From CAIKHN01 sp964394565 (GTDB lineage: Bacteria > Patescibacteriota > Patescibacteriia > UBA9934), in the NCBI GenBank assembly GCA_964394565.1, contig CAYMYA010000011.1, positions 1 through 31,479 on the forward strand: a DNA stretch of 31,479 bases, in the 5' to 3' direction. Made by a program: the position numbers and the translations under genes. This document shows, one piece after another, positions 7,282 to 15,772 of the stretch. The stretch's first letter is position 1, and each line of letters begins with the position of its first letter. Under the pieces are notes generated by a model. The model was not told the origin of the DNA, did not search any database, and was given only the letters and a program-made list of their open reading frames with translations.

Positions 7282-7754
7282 AGAGCTTTTAATTTCTGCA
7301 TAGCGCGATGCGTGGCGACTTTCACGGCATCTGCGGACTTCCCCAAGAGCTCTGCCATTGTTGCATATTTATACCCAGAAAGGTACTTCAACGTTACAAG
7401 TTCGCGCTCTTCTGGAGTGAGTTTACTCAATAATGACGCAATATCCAATGCTTCATTCATCCTCCCCCGATGATCAACTCCACCGATTTCGGCTTCAATC
7501 GCCGCATGATCTACATCAACCGTCACTTTCCTATCACGCCAATGGTTGAGAACCGTATTCTGCGCAATGCGATAAATCCAGGCGGATACAGAGATCTTGG
7601 GGTCGTACTCTTCAAAATGCTCGAGCGCCTTCATAAAAATTTCCGAGGTCACATCCTCTGCAACATCCCGATTTTGTCCAACGCGAAAATACACATAACG
7701 GTAAATCCGCTTCACATTCGCATGATAAAATGATGTGAATTGCCTTTTATCCAT
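7263..7754 (-). CDS. RNA polymerase sigma factor, ECF (sigma-70) family
   Basis: Alternative sigma factor of 163 aa, the standard ECF size. Region 2 spans about residues 5-75 (FYHANVKRIYRYVYFRVG, then AEDVTSEIFMKALEHF and AWIYRIAQNTVLNHWRD); region 4 spans about 108-158 (LTPEERELVTLKYLSGYKYATMAELL and an HTH with SADAVKVATHRAMQKL). The gene starts 2 nt after the lepA stop, so it is probably expressed with lepA. It overlaps the DUF5667-like gene at its 3' end. I see no convincing autoregulated ECF promoter (AAC-type -35) in this stretch. Confidence 0.93.
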   Translation of the reverse strand: MDKRQFTSFYHANVKRIYRYVYFRVGQNRDVAEDVTSEIFMKALEHFEEYDPKISVSAWIYRIAQNTVLNHWRDRKVTVDVDHAAIEAEIGGVDHRGRMNEALDIASLLSKLTPEERELVTLKYLSGYKYATMAELLGKSADAVKVATHRAMQKLKALCSRFS

Positions 7755-7756
7755 GC

Positions 7757-9565
7757 CTAGCGCTTCAAAACTCTCATGTATGCCTCGCTGGGAATTTCCA
7801 CACTCCCCGCACCCATACGTAACATCTTTTTCTTTCCTTTCTTTTGTTTCTCCAATAATTTGAGCTTACGCGTTGCGTCGCCACCATATAGTCCGGCCGT
7901 CACATCTTTTCGCATCGCCGAAATACGTTCACTCGCAACAATCTTTCCCCCGATTGCTGCTTGCAATTTAATCACAAACTGCTGCTGTGGAATGCTCTCT
8001 TTCAAGACTTCAAGAACCCGCCGACCCACACGCTCTGCTTCGTTGCGATACACAAGCATCGCAAATGCATCCACCGCATCATCGGCAACAAGAATATCCA
8101 ATTTTACAACATCAGCTTCACGATACGTAAACACTTCGTAACTCATAGAAGCGTATCCACTTGTCGCGCCTTTTAATTTATCGTTAAAATCTACAATAAT
8201 CGCAGAGAGTGGCAGTTCATAGTGCAGCACCGCACGGCCCTCTGACAGGTAGTCCGTATTCACGTAAATGCCCCGTCGTTCTTGCGCCAGTGTCATGACG
8301 TTTCCAATAAACTCCGTCGGTGTAATCATATCCACGCGCGCCCACGGTTCGTCGATACGATCAATCACACTCGGGTCTGGAAGATCTAGTGCACTCTTCA
8401 CCACGGCATACTCTGGCTTACCGGTGTTGTACACATGGTATGCCACGCTCGGCAATGTCACGACGAGATCGATTGTAAATTCACGACTCAACCGCTCTTT
8501 CAGGATTTCTAAATGTAACATGCCAAGAAAACCACAACGGAATCCGTAGCCCAATGCAGGGGAATGTTCCGGCTCAAACACAAGCGCGGCGTCATTTAAT
8601 TTTAACCGATCCATTGCGTCACGGAGTGCACCATACTCATCGCCTTGGGCAGGAAATACCCCAGCGAATACCATCGGCCGAACGTCCCGATATCCCGGCA
8701 GCGCTTCGACTGATGTGATCACGGGCAATGTCGTCATTGTATCGCCGACTCTGCATGCGCGGATATCTTTCAACCCCGTTACCATGTAACCAATCTGCCC
8801 GGTTTCTAGCTCATCGCGCGGAGAAAACTTTGGCGCAAGCGCACCAAGCTCAAGCAATTCACCTTCAGCTCCCGTTGCAAGCATGTGAATCTTTTCGCGC
8901 TTCTGAAATGCGCCGTCCATCACGCGCACATACGCAATCACGCCTTTATAATCATCGTATGCAGAATCGAAAATGACGGCACGCGGAGGAGCCGATACAT
9001 GTCCTTCAGGCGACGGGATCTTCTCGACAACGACATCGAGCAATGCCTGAACCCCTTCGCCAGTCTTCCCAGAAACCGCAAGAACATCTTCCGGCGTACA
9101 CCCAAGCAGTTTTACTAATTCCGCTGTGCGCGCTGGCACATCTGCGGCGGGCAAGTCGATTTTATTTAACACCGGAATAATCTGCAGATTTTCTTCTACG
9201 GCAAGATATAAATTCGCGATCGTCTGTGCCTGAACCCCCTGCGTGGCATCAACAAGCAAGATTGCTCCGTTCACCGCAGCAAGCGAACGACTTACCTCGT
9301 AGTTAAAATCAATGTGCCCCGGGGTATCAATGAGATTCAGCGTATATTCCACGCCATCCTTCTTCCAAAGCATGCGCGCCGGAGCAAGCTTGATCGTAAT
9401 ACCGCGTTCACGCTCGATATCCATGGAATCAAGGAGCTGTTCCTTCATGACGCGTTTATCAACGGTGCCGGTAACCTCAAGCAGCCGATCAGACAGCGTC
9501 GATTTCCCATGATCAATATGGGCAATAATACAAAAATTGCGAATCAGGTGCTGCGAAACAGCCAT
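7757..9565 (-). CDS. lepA: Elongation factor 4 (LepA), ribosome back-translocase GTPase
   Basis: A translational GTPase that remodels stalled or incompletely matured ribosomes. The full 602 aa and all G motifs are present: AHIDHGKSTL (G1), RGITIK (G2), DTPGH (G3), NKID (G4). Domains II, III and V and the LepA-specific C-terminal domain (KKGKKKMLRMGAGSVEIPSEAYMRVL pattern in part) follow in the usual order. It heads the operon containing the ECF sigma factor. A promoter with 17-nt spacing ends 11 nt before the ATG and there is no Shine-Dalgarno site. Confidence 0.97.
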   Translation of the reverse strand: MAVSQHLIRNFCIIAHIDHGKSTLSDRLLEVTGTVDKRVMKEQLLDSMDIERERGITIKLAPARMLWKKDGVEYTLNLIDTPGHIDFNYEVSRSLAAVNGAILLVDATQGVQAQTIANLYLAVEENLQIIPVLNKIDLPAADVPARTAELVKLLGCTPEDVLAVSGKTGEGVQALLDVVVEKIPSPEGHVSAPPRAVIFDSAYDDYKGVIAYVRVMDGAFQKREKIHMLATGAEGELLELGALAPKFSPRDELETGQIGYMVTGLKDIRACRVGDTMTTLPVITSVEALPGYRDVRPMVFAGVFPAQGDEYGALRDAMDRLKLNDAALVFEPEHSPALGYGFRCGFLGMLHLEILKERLSREFTIDLVVTLPSVAYHVYNTGKPEYAVVKSALDLPDPSVIDRIDEPWARVDMITPTEFIGNVMTLAQERRGIYVNTDYLSEGRAVLHYELPLSAIIVDFNDKLKGATSGYASMSYEVFTYREADVVKLDILVADDAVDAFAMLVYRNEAERVGRRVLEVLKESIPQQQFVIKLQAAIGGKIVASERISAMRKDVTAGLYGGDATRKLKLLEKQKKGKKKMLRMGAGSVEIPSEAYMRVLKR

Positions 9566-9576
9566 AGGTATTTACT

Positions 9577-9605
9577 ATCCTACCTCAGTACGGCGCATTC
9601 TGCAA
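9577..9605 (-). promoter_or_regulatory. Promoter of the lepA-sigma operon
   Basis: Minus-strand TTGCAG, 17-nt spacer, TAGGAT. The -10 ends 11 nt before the lepA ATG, so the 5' leader would be about 5 nt. The paired palindromes at 9627-9649 lie just upstream. Confidence 0.5.
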
Positions 9606-9626
9606 TTGGAATATGAGCATTTCTTT

Positions 9627-9649
9627 GCGAACATTCGCGCAATCTTGCG
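9627..9649. repeat. Two overlapping 12-bp palindromes upstream of lepA promoter
   Basis: GCGAA-CA-TTCGC (9627-9638) shares its last base with CGCAA-TC-TTGCG (9638-9649). Both are perfect inverted repeats with a 2-bp centre, located about 22 bp upstream of the lepA -35. Two adjacent dyads of the same size look like a tandem operator. They could also be chance, or a 3' processing signal of the exonuclease gene ending at 9683. Confidence 0.35.
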
Positions 9650-9682
9650 AAATTCATGCCAAAATTCACCGCCCAAACGGTT

Positions 9683-10255
9683 CTAAAAACCCATGGTTAA
9701 ATTCACCGCAGCTTTTGTGGCGACTGGCACGAAATTCACCGGAATTAACCGGCGCTCGCCTGAACGGTCGTCATAGAGCACGTACCCGTTCTTCAGTCCA
9801 AATTCATAAACCTCTTTCGTCACTTTCACGTCTTGCAAACAGTACTCTCGGATTTCTTGAATTTTTCCTTCTTTCCACCACGCAACCGCTTGCAATCCAT
9901 GCGCCGACTTTCGGGTGCCGATTGTTGCCGCGGCGACATCATCGAGCTTAATTCTATACCCCAGAGATTTTTCGATGTGTTGAAGAATATCCAACTGCGG
10001 GAGCTTTAGTAAATCCCCAGCATAATAATTATTCAACACCGGCATATCAAAACCGATGGAATTGTACCCAATAATCCGTCCACCAACCTCCAGCTTCGCA
10101 AACATCTGCGGTAACTCATGCTCCAAATACGATTCATACGTATCTGTTTCGTAGTAATACACGCCGACGAGCGAGACTTTTAATTTATCCGTAAAGTACC
10201 CCCCGACTTCCTCAAACGTATTTTGCGTTTCAATGTCTAAAACAATATCGTTCAT
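9683..10255 (-). CDS. Predicted 3'-5' exonuclease, DEDDy (DnaQ-like) family
   Basis: The 190-aa protein is a single RNase-H-fold exonuclease domain. Exo I reads VLDIETQ (D7, E9), Exo II GYNSIGFDMPVL (with N and the FD pair) and Exo III YCLQDVKVT, where Y-x3-D defines the DEDDy class. It resembles the stand-alone polymerase-B-like or YprB-like exonucleases rather than the DNA polymerase III epsilon subunit. The start MNDIVLD at 10255 is preferred over the ATG at 10267 because the family strand begins there and GGGG lies about 8 nt upstream. It overlaps the coiled-coil gene by 26 bp, so the two are likely translationally coupled. Confidence 0.85.
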   Translation of the reverse strand: MNDIVLDIETQNTFEEVGGYFTDKLKVSLVGVYYYETDTYESYLEHELPQMFAKLEVGGRIIGYNSIGFDMPVLNNYYAGDLLKLPQLDILQHIEKSLGYRIKLDDVAAATIGTRKSAHGLQAVAWWKEGKIQEIREYCLQDVKVTKEVYEFGLKNGYVLYDDRSGERRLIPVNFVPVATKAAVNLTMGF

Positions 10256-10538
10256 ATTGCGCCCCAATCCCTGCCTTCAATTCTAAAACTTCTACCCGTT
10301 CCTCAACCCGATTGAATTTTGCTTGTGCTGCAACGAGCTCGTGATCAAATTTTTGGTTCTGTTGTGCGAACCCGTCGATATGCTCAAGAATCTCGGACTT
10401 GAATGTCTGAAGATCCTCTTTAGTTGCGTAACCCTTCAAATCCTCTTTCGTTGCCATGTTTTCCTGAATACATCCAATACTTTCCTGCATTGCTTGCACG
10501 ACATCGAGAATCTTCTTGATTTCTGTTTCTTCACCCAT
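10230..10538 (-). CDS. Small coiled-coil protein
   Basis: A 102-aa soluble protein made almost wholly of heptad-like helix. It contains an imperfect repeat (MATKEDLKGY / YATKEDLQTF), a motif common in short coiled-coil proteins of phages and CPR bacteria, and a second coil near residues 65-92 (FNRVEERVEVLELKAGI). The ATG at 10538 is chosen because a -10-like TAGGAT covers the earlier ATG at 10550 and ends 10 nt upstream. It precedes and overlaps the DEDDy exonuclease gene and may be its partner or oligomerisation module; that is inference from context. Confidence 0.65.
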   Translation of the reverse strand: MGEETEIKKILDVVQAMQESIGCIQENMATKEDLKGYATKEDLQTFKSEILEHIDGFAQQNQKFDHELVAAQAKFNRVEERVEVLELKAGIGAQYERYCFRH

Positions 10539-10548
10539 AGATGCATGC

Positions 10549-10554
10549 ATCCTA
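10549..10554 (-). promoter_or_regulatory. -10 element of coiled-coil/exonuclease operon
   Basis: Minus-strand TAGGAT lies 10 nt before the ATG at 10538; no clear -35 is visible. Same spacing as at other operon heads in the window. Confidence 0.35.
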
Positions 10555-10579
10555 CTAAACTATTGCGTCAGACTCCACT

Positions 10580-11440
10580 CTACCATCCACACCGGATCGC
10601 GATGCCCGTTGGGAGCTCAAAGCCGCGCGATGATGACTCCTTTAACGTCAGTTCAACCGCGGACACACTATGTTGCCACGGCAATGTCGCACGAACCATG
10701 TTCTCAATTGAAAGCCCAGGGAATCCAAGGGAATACGCGTTGACGAGAAGTAGTCCATGTTCGCGGTTGAGCAGCTTCACGCAATCGTCCACAAGTCCAG
10801 GAAGATGATCTTCGAATTGCCACAATTCGCCTTCCGGCCCACGCCCGAACGCCGGCGGATCCATAAAGATCGCGTCGTACACGTTCCCTCTGCGCACTTC
10901 CCGCGCAACAAACTTTTGCACGTCGTCCACAATCCACCGAATCGGCTTCTCGCCAAGGTTCGACAAGTCCGCATTTTCTTTTCCCCACGTTACCACCGGT
11001 TTGCTGGCATCTACGTGCGTCACGTCCGCTCCGGCACTTGCTGCGGCGAGCGTTGCGGCTCCGGTGTACCCAAATGCATTCAAAACCTTCATTCCAGGCT
11101 TCACGCTCTCCCGAATCCATGCCCAATTCCCAGCCTGCTCCGGAAAAAGCCCCGTATGTTTAAACGACGTCGGACGAATGCGAAATGTTAAATCCTCCCA
11201 CCGAATAGTCCACGACTCTGGCACGGGCGTATTCACAATCCACTCCCCCTCCCGCCCTTGCCGCTTATACGAAAGATGCGCGTTCTTCCAACATGCATCC
11301 TCCCCGACCTTCCAGAGAGCCTGCGGTTCAGGGCGAACCATAATGACGTCACCAAACCGTTCACATTTTTCGAAATTTCCGGAATCCAAAAGCGCAAATT
11401 CCTTCCAAACCGCAGGTGTGCGCGTGAGCGGAGCGGACAT
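10580..11440 (-). CDS. Class I SAM-dependent methyltransferase (RlmI/RsmC-like)
   Basis: A 286-aa putative RNA methyltransferase. The C-terminal Rossmann domain has motif I NAFGYTGAATLAAASAGA, the acidic THVDAS end of strand 2, and the catalytic DPPAFGRG motif IV, like 23S rRNA m5C1962 methyltransferase RlmI and its relatives. The N-terminal part (about residues 1-90) is shorter than in RlmI (about 396 aa) and no clear PUA domain is seen, so the substrate is uncertain. It begins 1 nt after the uppP stop and is the last gene of the run starting at 15678. Confidence 0.85.
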   Translation of the reverse strand: MSAPLTRTPAVWKEFALLDSGNFEKCERFGDVIMVRPEPQALWKVGEDACWKNAHLSYKRQGREGEWIVNTPVPESWTIRWEDLTFRIRPTSFKHTGLFPEQAGNWAWIRESVKPGMKVLNAFGYTGAATLAAASAGADVTHVDASKPVVTWGKENADLSNLGEKPIRWIVDDVQKFVAREVRRGNVYDAIFMDPPAFGRGPEGELWQFEDHLPGLVDDCVKLLNREHGLLLVNAYSLGFPGLSIENMVRATLPWQHSVSAVELTLKESSSRGFELPTGIAIRCGW

Positions 11441-11441
11441 A

Positions 11442-12233
11442 TTACAAGGCTACTACCACAATAAGCATCACGAGCCCGAGTACGATGCGGTAATACGCAA
11501 ATGGGAGAAAATCTTTTTTCTGAATGTACTGCATGAACTTTCGGATGACAAGGTACGCCGACAAAAACGCGGCAATGGATCCCAAAACGAGAAGTCCGGT
11601 TTGTGATGCGTCGAATGAAACATCCTCGTACAGAAGCGCATACACCGTCGCCGCACCAAGCGTTGGAATTGCGAGAAGAAACGAGAACTCTGCAGCAGCC
11701 GGCCGCGCAACGCCTAAAAGTAGCGCACCAATAATGGTCGCTGCGGAGCGCGATGTACCAGGAATCAACGCAAGGCATTGCATGAGTCCGATGCACAGTG
11801 CCGTTGTGTAGGAGATGCTTTCTACGCGTTTGATGTGTTCAGAATGTCGGCGCCATTCCACAAACATAAGAGCAATGCCGCCCAGAATAAGTGCGAGCGC
11901 AACGATGATTGGAGTAAAAAGCATCTCTTTCACCACAGAACCAAACAGCGCACCGAGAATCAGCGCAGGCACAACGGCGACGAGAATTTTGCTCCACGTT
12001 TTCAGAATCGCGCGATTGATCACTCCGCCCTTCAACGGCCAAAGCTGTTTCCAATACACCACCACGACCGCAAGAATCGCACCAGACTGAATGGCGATGT
12101 CGAATGTTTTGGTGAAATCTTCGGAAAATGCGACCCATTGATTCGCAAGAATCAAGTGGCCAGTAGACGAGATGGGCAAAAACTCAGTGATACCTTCGAT
12201 CACTCCAAGAACAAGAGCCTTCAGAAATTCCAT
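11442..12233 (-). CDS. uppP: Undecaprenyl-diphosphatase UppP (BacA)
   Basis: Integral membrane enzyme that dephosphorylates undecaprenyl diphosphate to recycle the lipid carrier of peptidoglycan and other envelope polymers; it confers bacitracin tolerance in known hosts. The 263-aa protein has the usual length and hydrophobic profile (about eight membrane segments). Signature motifs: VIEGITEFLPISSTGHLIL (E13, E17 and the SSTGH segment) and PGTSRSAATI. Lies 2 nt downstream of the VirD4-like ATPase gene and 1 nt upstream of the methyltransferase. Confidence 0.96.
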   Translation of the reverse strand: MEFLKALVLGVIEGITEFLPISSTGHLILANQWVAFSEDFTKTFDIAIQSGAILAVVVVYWKQLWPLKGGVINRAILKTWSKILVAVVPALILGALFGSVVKEMLFTPIIVALALILGGIALMFVEWRRHSEHIKRVESISYTTALCIGLMQCLALIPGTSRSAATIIGALLLGVARPAAAEFSFLLAIPTLGAATVYALLYEDVSFDASQTGLLVLGSIAAFLSAYLVIRKFMQYIQKKDFLPFAYYRIVLGLVMLIVVVAL

Positions 12234-12235
12234 AG

Positions 12236-14170
12236 TTACGCGTCGAAGTGAATGCGCTCACCCGGAGCCACGGGGGTTGGTAGCACACCCGAATTCATGG
12301 CTTGCGCGACACGATCTTTCGCTGCGGGCTCCGGCACGCGATCTTTCAGGGCTTGATCAGTACGACCAGTGCTCTTCTTTTTTCGACGGCGTTTTTTCTT
12401 CGGGGCATCGGAAGGGACGCGAGGGACGAGATGTGAGGGACGAGATGTGAGGGGAGAAACAGCAGAGACCACTGTGGAAGCGGCTTCTTGCACGACATGG
12501 TCAGTTGGCGCTGTTTCAGCACGGGAAGGAAGCGTTTCGAGCGATGTTTCTCCAAGCGTTGGGCGCACCACCGGTTCCCCATCGCTCGGCTTTGGAAGTG
12601 GGTATCGCTTTTCTCCGGGACGCGCTGTGCGTGACGTCCCGCCAGATTTCGATCCTTTATTTTTTCGTTCCTCCACCATGATTGCATGGCAGTCGTCACA
12701 ATACACTGGGCGCGACCGATCAAGTTCCACTGGCAAAGAAAACGCCTTCCCACATCGTGAACACGCGTACTCAAAAGAAAACCTAGCTTTCTTCGCTTCT
12801 TTCTTCTCCGCGGCAACCTTTGCGAGTGCTTCACCGACATCCAGATTCGGATCAAATCCGCTCCACGTCATCACATGATCTTCAATCATTTTTCGATTCC
12901 CTCCAAATCGCTCACGCGACTGTTCAATCACCTTGGCTTCACTTCCTGTGCGCTGGGCGATTGGTGGCAACGTGCTTGCAGAAAACGGCTGGCTACTCAC
13001 GCCGTCGATCATGAGCTTTAAATAAATACCGAACTTCGGAAGATTGATTAAATCCTCCGGCGTGAACCGTGGCATGAACTCGCTTTCCATAAACTCCGCG
13101 TCCTTTGCACCGATACGGAACGTAATGAGGCTCCCCACGTTCCCGAACACGGCATCACGTACTGCAGTGGACGTCAGGCTATCGAGCTGCGCAATATATT
13201 GGTGCGCCATAATGAGATTCAGCCGATATTTACGCGCTTCAGACAAAATATCCGCAAAGGATTCCGTTGCAAAATTTTGAAATTCGTCGACGTACAAGTA
13301 GAAATCCTGACGTTCATTTTCGTCACGAATATTCACACGTTCCATGGCGGACATGTAAATTTTCGTAATCAACATACCACCCAGAATACGCATTGCGTCT
13401 TCCCCGATTTGCCCCTTAGATAAATTGACGAGCAAGATTTTCTGTCCGTCCATCACTTCCCGAAAACTAAACGATGATTTTGCCTGCGCAACAATATTCC
13501 GCATCATGGTGGACGCCAAAAACTGTCCGACTTTGTTTTGAATCGGTGCAGATGCTTCTGCGGCAAATTTTACGTCATACTGTGCGAATTCCTTCAGCCA
13601 AAATGCCTGAACCATGGGATCTTTCACATTTTGCACGATTTCCTGCCGATATGCTTTATCAGAAAGCATGCGATTGATGCCAAGCAATGTTGTTCCCGGA
13701 GTATCCAACAATGCCAAAATGGTGTATTGCAATATGTATTCCATACGCGCACTCCAGACGTTCTCCCATACTTTTTTAAAAATAGAGAGCAAACTGTACA
13801 TGACTTTTGCATTGTAATCCTTCACTTGCTCCCAGCCCTCCGTCTTCTCGAGCATGTTAAATGCAATCGGAAAATCACCGTCGGCAGGATTAAAATACAC
13901 CACGTCATTGATACGCCATGATGGAATATAATCCAGAATTTTTGTGACCGTATCACCGTGTGGATCGATATATGCACAGCCGTGCCCTGCGTAAATATCC
14001 GCCAAAATCATGTTCTCGAGCAATGTCGTTTTTCCCATGCCCGTCTTTCCAACCATGTACATGTGCCGACGGCGGTCATCCGTCTTAATCCCAAACTTCC
14101 GCATACCATTGCGGAAGTTTGTTTGCGCAAAATAGATAATATCCTTTTCGTGATCATGTTCGTACCGCAT
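12236..14170 (-). CDS. VirD4/TraG-like (type IV secretion coupling-type) ATPase with zinc ribbon
   Basis: A 644-aa P-loop ATPase. Walker A is GKTGMGKTT (residues 41-49), Walker B is FYLYVDEFQNF, and the AHQYIAQL segment resembles the conserved arm of the TraG/VirD4/FtsK-HerA group. After the motor domain comes a C4 zinc ribbon (CSRCGKAF...YCDDC, around residues 468-495) and a low-complexity tail with a very basic KKKRRRKKK stretch that could bind nucleic acid. No N-terminal TM helix is present; the adjacent 500-aa membrane protein could supply the anchor. Known VirD4 proteins couple DNA or protein substrates to a channel; the substrate here is unknown. Confidence 0.85.
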   Translation of the reverse strand: MRYEHDHEKDIIYFAQTNFRNGMRKFGIKTDDRRRHMYMVGKTGMGKTTLLENMILADIYAGHGCAYIDPHGDTVTKILDYIPSWRINDVVYFNPADGDFPIAFNMLEKTEGWEQVKDYNAKVMYSLLSIFKKVWENVWSARMEYILQYTILALLDTPGTTLLGINRMLSDKAYRQEIVQNVKDPMVQAFWLKEFAQYDVKFAAEASAPIQNKVGQFLASTMMRNIVAQAKSSFSFREVMDGQKILLVNLSKGQIGEDAMRILGGMLITKIYMSAMERVNIRDENERQDFYLYVDEFQNFATESFADILSEARKYRLNLIMAHQYIAQLDSLTSTAVRDAVFGNVGSLITFRIGAKDAEFMESEFMPRFTPEDLINLPKFGIYLKLMIDGVSSQPFSASTLPPIAQRTGSEAKVIEQSRERFGGNRKMIEDHVMTWSGFDPNLDVGEALAKVAAEKKEAKKARFSFEYACSRCGKAFSLPVELDRSRPVYCDDCHAIMVEERKNKGSKSGGTSRTARPGEKRYPLPKPSDGEPVVRPTLGETSLETLPSRAETAPTDHVVQEAASTVVSAVSPLTSRPSHLVPRVPSDAPKKKRRRKKKSTGRTDQALKDRVPEPAAKDRVAQAMNSGVLPTPVAPGERIHFDA

Positions 14171-14175
14171 ACGCG

Positions 14176-15678
14176 CTATACAGGAAGATTCGGAGGTACC
14201 CCTTCATCCACCTCGGGAATGTGCGGAGCAACAAAATGATGTTCGGAAGGTGACATTGGTGTAGGGAGCACAAGCGTTGGTGCTGACACATGGCGCGCAT
14301 GTTCTTCTGCCTTTGCATCCTCCGCAATTTTTTTCCAATTTGGCAGCGCTGGCTCGCCGTCCGGTGCAAAATCCAACGATGACGGTGCCTCTGCGCGGCG
14401 TGCACCTGTGGATCCAAGGACTGGCGTACGCGCATCTGCCGCCGGAAAGTGAAACAACGTAGCGAGCTCTTCAACGTTCATCATGAGCCAGTTCGCGCCC
14501 TCACCGCCCTTGCGTTTCTGGTACCGCGTCACAAGATTCTTTTGCTTCCCTGGCATTGCCCACGCCTGCCATATGTAGTCATCTCTCGTCGTCGCAGATG
14601 CAGAAAGTCCTAAACCATTTAAATACTGATGGGTAAACGTCGCAAACATTCCTTTTGCTGAACTTGCCATGAGCCCTTTTCGGAATGTTTTCTTTGGCCC
14701 AGCATACAGCCAACGAATTTTTGTTTTCCATCCAACTTTCGAAATTTTTTCTGCCACCGCCTCCATCATCAACCGCTCCTGAGCCGTCATGCGAAACATG
14801 CGGAAATCGTCCTTCTTTTCTTCGGCATGCACGGCACCACCACCAATCCCGGCCACTTGCGACAAAATCCCCTTTGGCAACCACATGACTCCTTCCGACA
14901 ACATTTCAAACCCGCTTGGGGCGTGCTTTTTCTCTTTTCCCATCATGGCATTCAAATATTCTGTGCCTTCTTTTGCTAAAGACTGACTGTCCGGTGGCTG
15001 AATAATAATTTGAATCCAAAAATGTTCCTTCGCGCGCATCTTTCCCATGATTTCAATAATGGGCAGCAACGGATCTTTAAATCGGAAATCTTTCTCCCCC
15101 TGATGCTCAAACTCTTCGTACGTACGAATCGGAAAATATGGCTTATTTGTATAGACCATTTCGCTACCGAACACATCGTATTCTTCATTCGGATATTCTT
15201 TCGGCAAAAAACTTGAATATTCCTCTGCCTCGGTAATTTGAGCTTCTGGATATTGCGCGTATAACGCCGCTTCCAAAAGATCACGATATTTATCCAACGT
15301 ACGGATATAAAAACGCACATTTCCCTCACTACCAACGATTTCGCAACTAAAAAAGGCTTGAAACTTTCCGACGAGCCACACCTCACGCCAAGTGATTGCG
15401 GATTTGACTCCCGAAAGGTTCATGAAAAAGTTCTCCATGCCCTTTGGGGTGTTAATAGCGTCTTGGGGAACGCGGATTTCCAACAATTCCCACTTCAGTG
15501 TTGCGGCATATTTTCCCTGCTTAAAATCCTTCCAAATATGCGTCAAACCCCAAACAATCACCCCAAAAATTGGAATCCATCCAAGCACAAGCAGTGCCTG
15601 AGCCGCAATGAGCGGCAACGGCGTAGTACTCACATACTGCGTAACGACCGTAGGAAGAGAAATGGCGACGCCAAGCAT
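14176..15678 (-). CDS. Large one-TM membrane protein, partner of the VirD4-like ATPase
   Basis: A 500-aa protein with a hydrophobic N-terminus (two close segments within residues 1-48) and a long soluble region. I recognise it only as the type of conserved CPR protein found beside the VirD4/TraG-like ATPase; no enzymatic motif is visible. The soluble part contains mixed alpha/beta sequence (EIVGSEGNVRFYIRTLDKYRDL and QITEAEEYSS) and ends in a Pro/Ala-rich tail. It heads the operon: an extended -10 (TGCTATACT) ends 10 nt before the ATG and the ATPase follows after 5 nt. A role as scaffold or channel component of a secretion or DNA-transfer machine is inferred. Confidence 0.65.
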   Translation of the reverse strand: MLGVAISLPTVVTQYVSTTPLPLIAAQALLVLGWIPIFGVIVWGLTHIWKDFKQGKYAATLKWELLEIRVPQDAINTPKGMENFFMNLSGVKSAITWREVWLVGKFQAFFSCEIVGSEGNVRFYIRTLDKYRDLLEAALYAQYPEAQITEAEEYSSFLPKEYPNEEYDVFGSEMVYTNKPYFPIRTYEEFEHQGEKDFRFKDPLLPIIEIMGKMRAKEHFWIQIIIQPPDSQSLAKEGTEYLNAMMGKEKKHAPSGFEMLSEGVMWLPKGILSQVAGIGGGAVHAEEKKDDFRMFRMTAQERLMMEAVAEKISKVGWKTKIRWLYAGPKKTFRKGLMASSAKGMFATFTHQYLNGLGLSASATTRDDYIWQAWAMPGKQKNLVTRYQKRKGGEGANWLMMNVEELATLFHFPAADARTPVLGSTGARRAEAPSSLDFAPDGEPALPNWKKIAEDAKAEEHARHVSAPTLVLPTPMSPSEHHFVAPHIPEVDEGVPPNLPV

Positions 15679-15688
15679 AGATGGTCAA

Positions 15689-15697
15689 AGTATAGCA
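15689..15697 (-). promoter_or_regulatory. Extended -10 promoter of the 500-aa protein/ATPase operon
   Basis: Minus-strand TGC-TATACT, TGn extended -10, ends 10 nt before the ATG at 15678. It sits just past the secDF terminator. No good -35. Confidence 0.5.
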
Positions 15698-15711
15698 TGA
15701 CGACGGGGGAC

Positions 15712-15742
15712 AAAAAAATCTCGGGCACGCCCGAGATTTTTT
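15712..15742 (-). terminator. Intrinsic terminator of secDF
   Basis: A 7-bp stem TCTCGGG / CCCGAGA with a 4-nt loop, flanked by A7 on one side and T6 on the other, which lengthens the stem and gives a U-run on either strand. It lies 31 nt after the secF stop, so it ends the secDF transcript and separates it from the next operon. Confidence 0.9.
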
Positions 15743-15772
15743 CCTGATCTCACGTGAACGGACTCCAATGCA

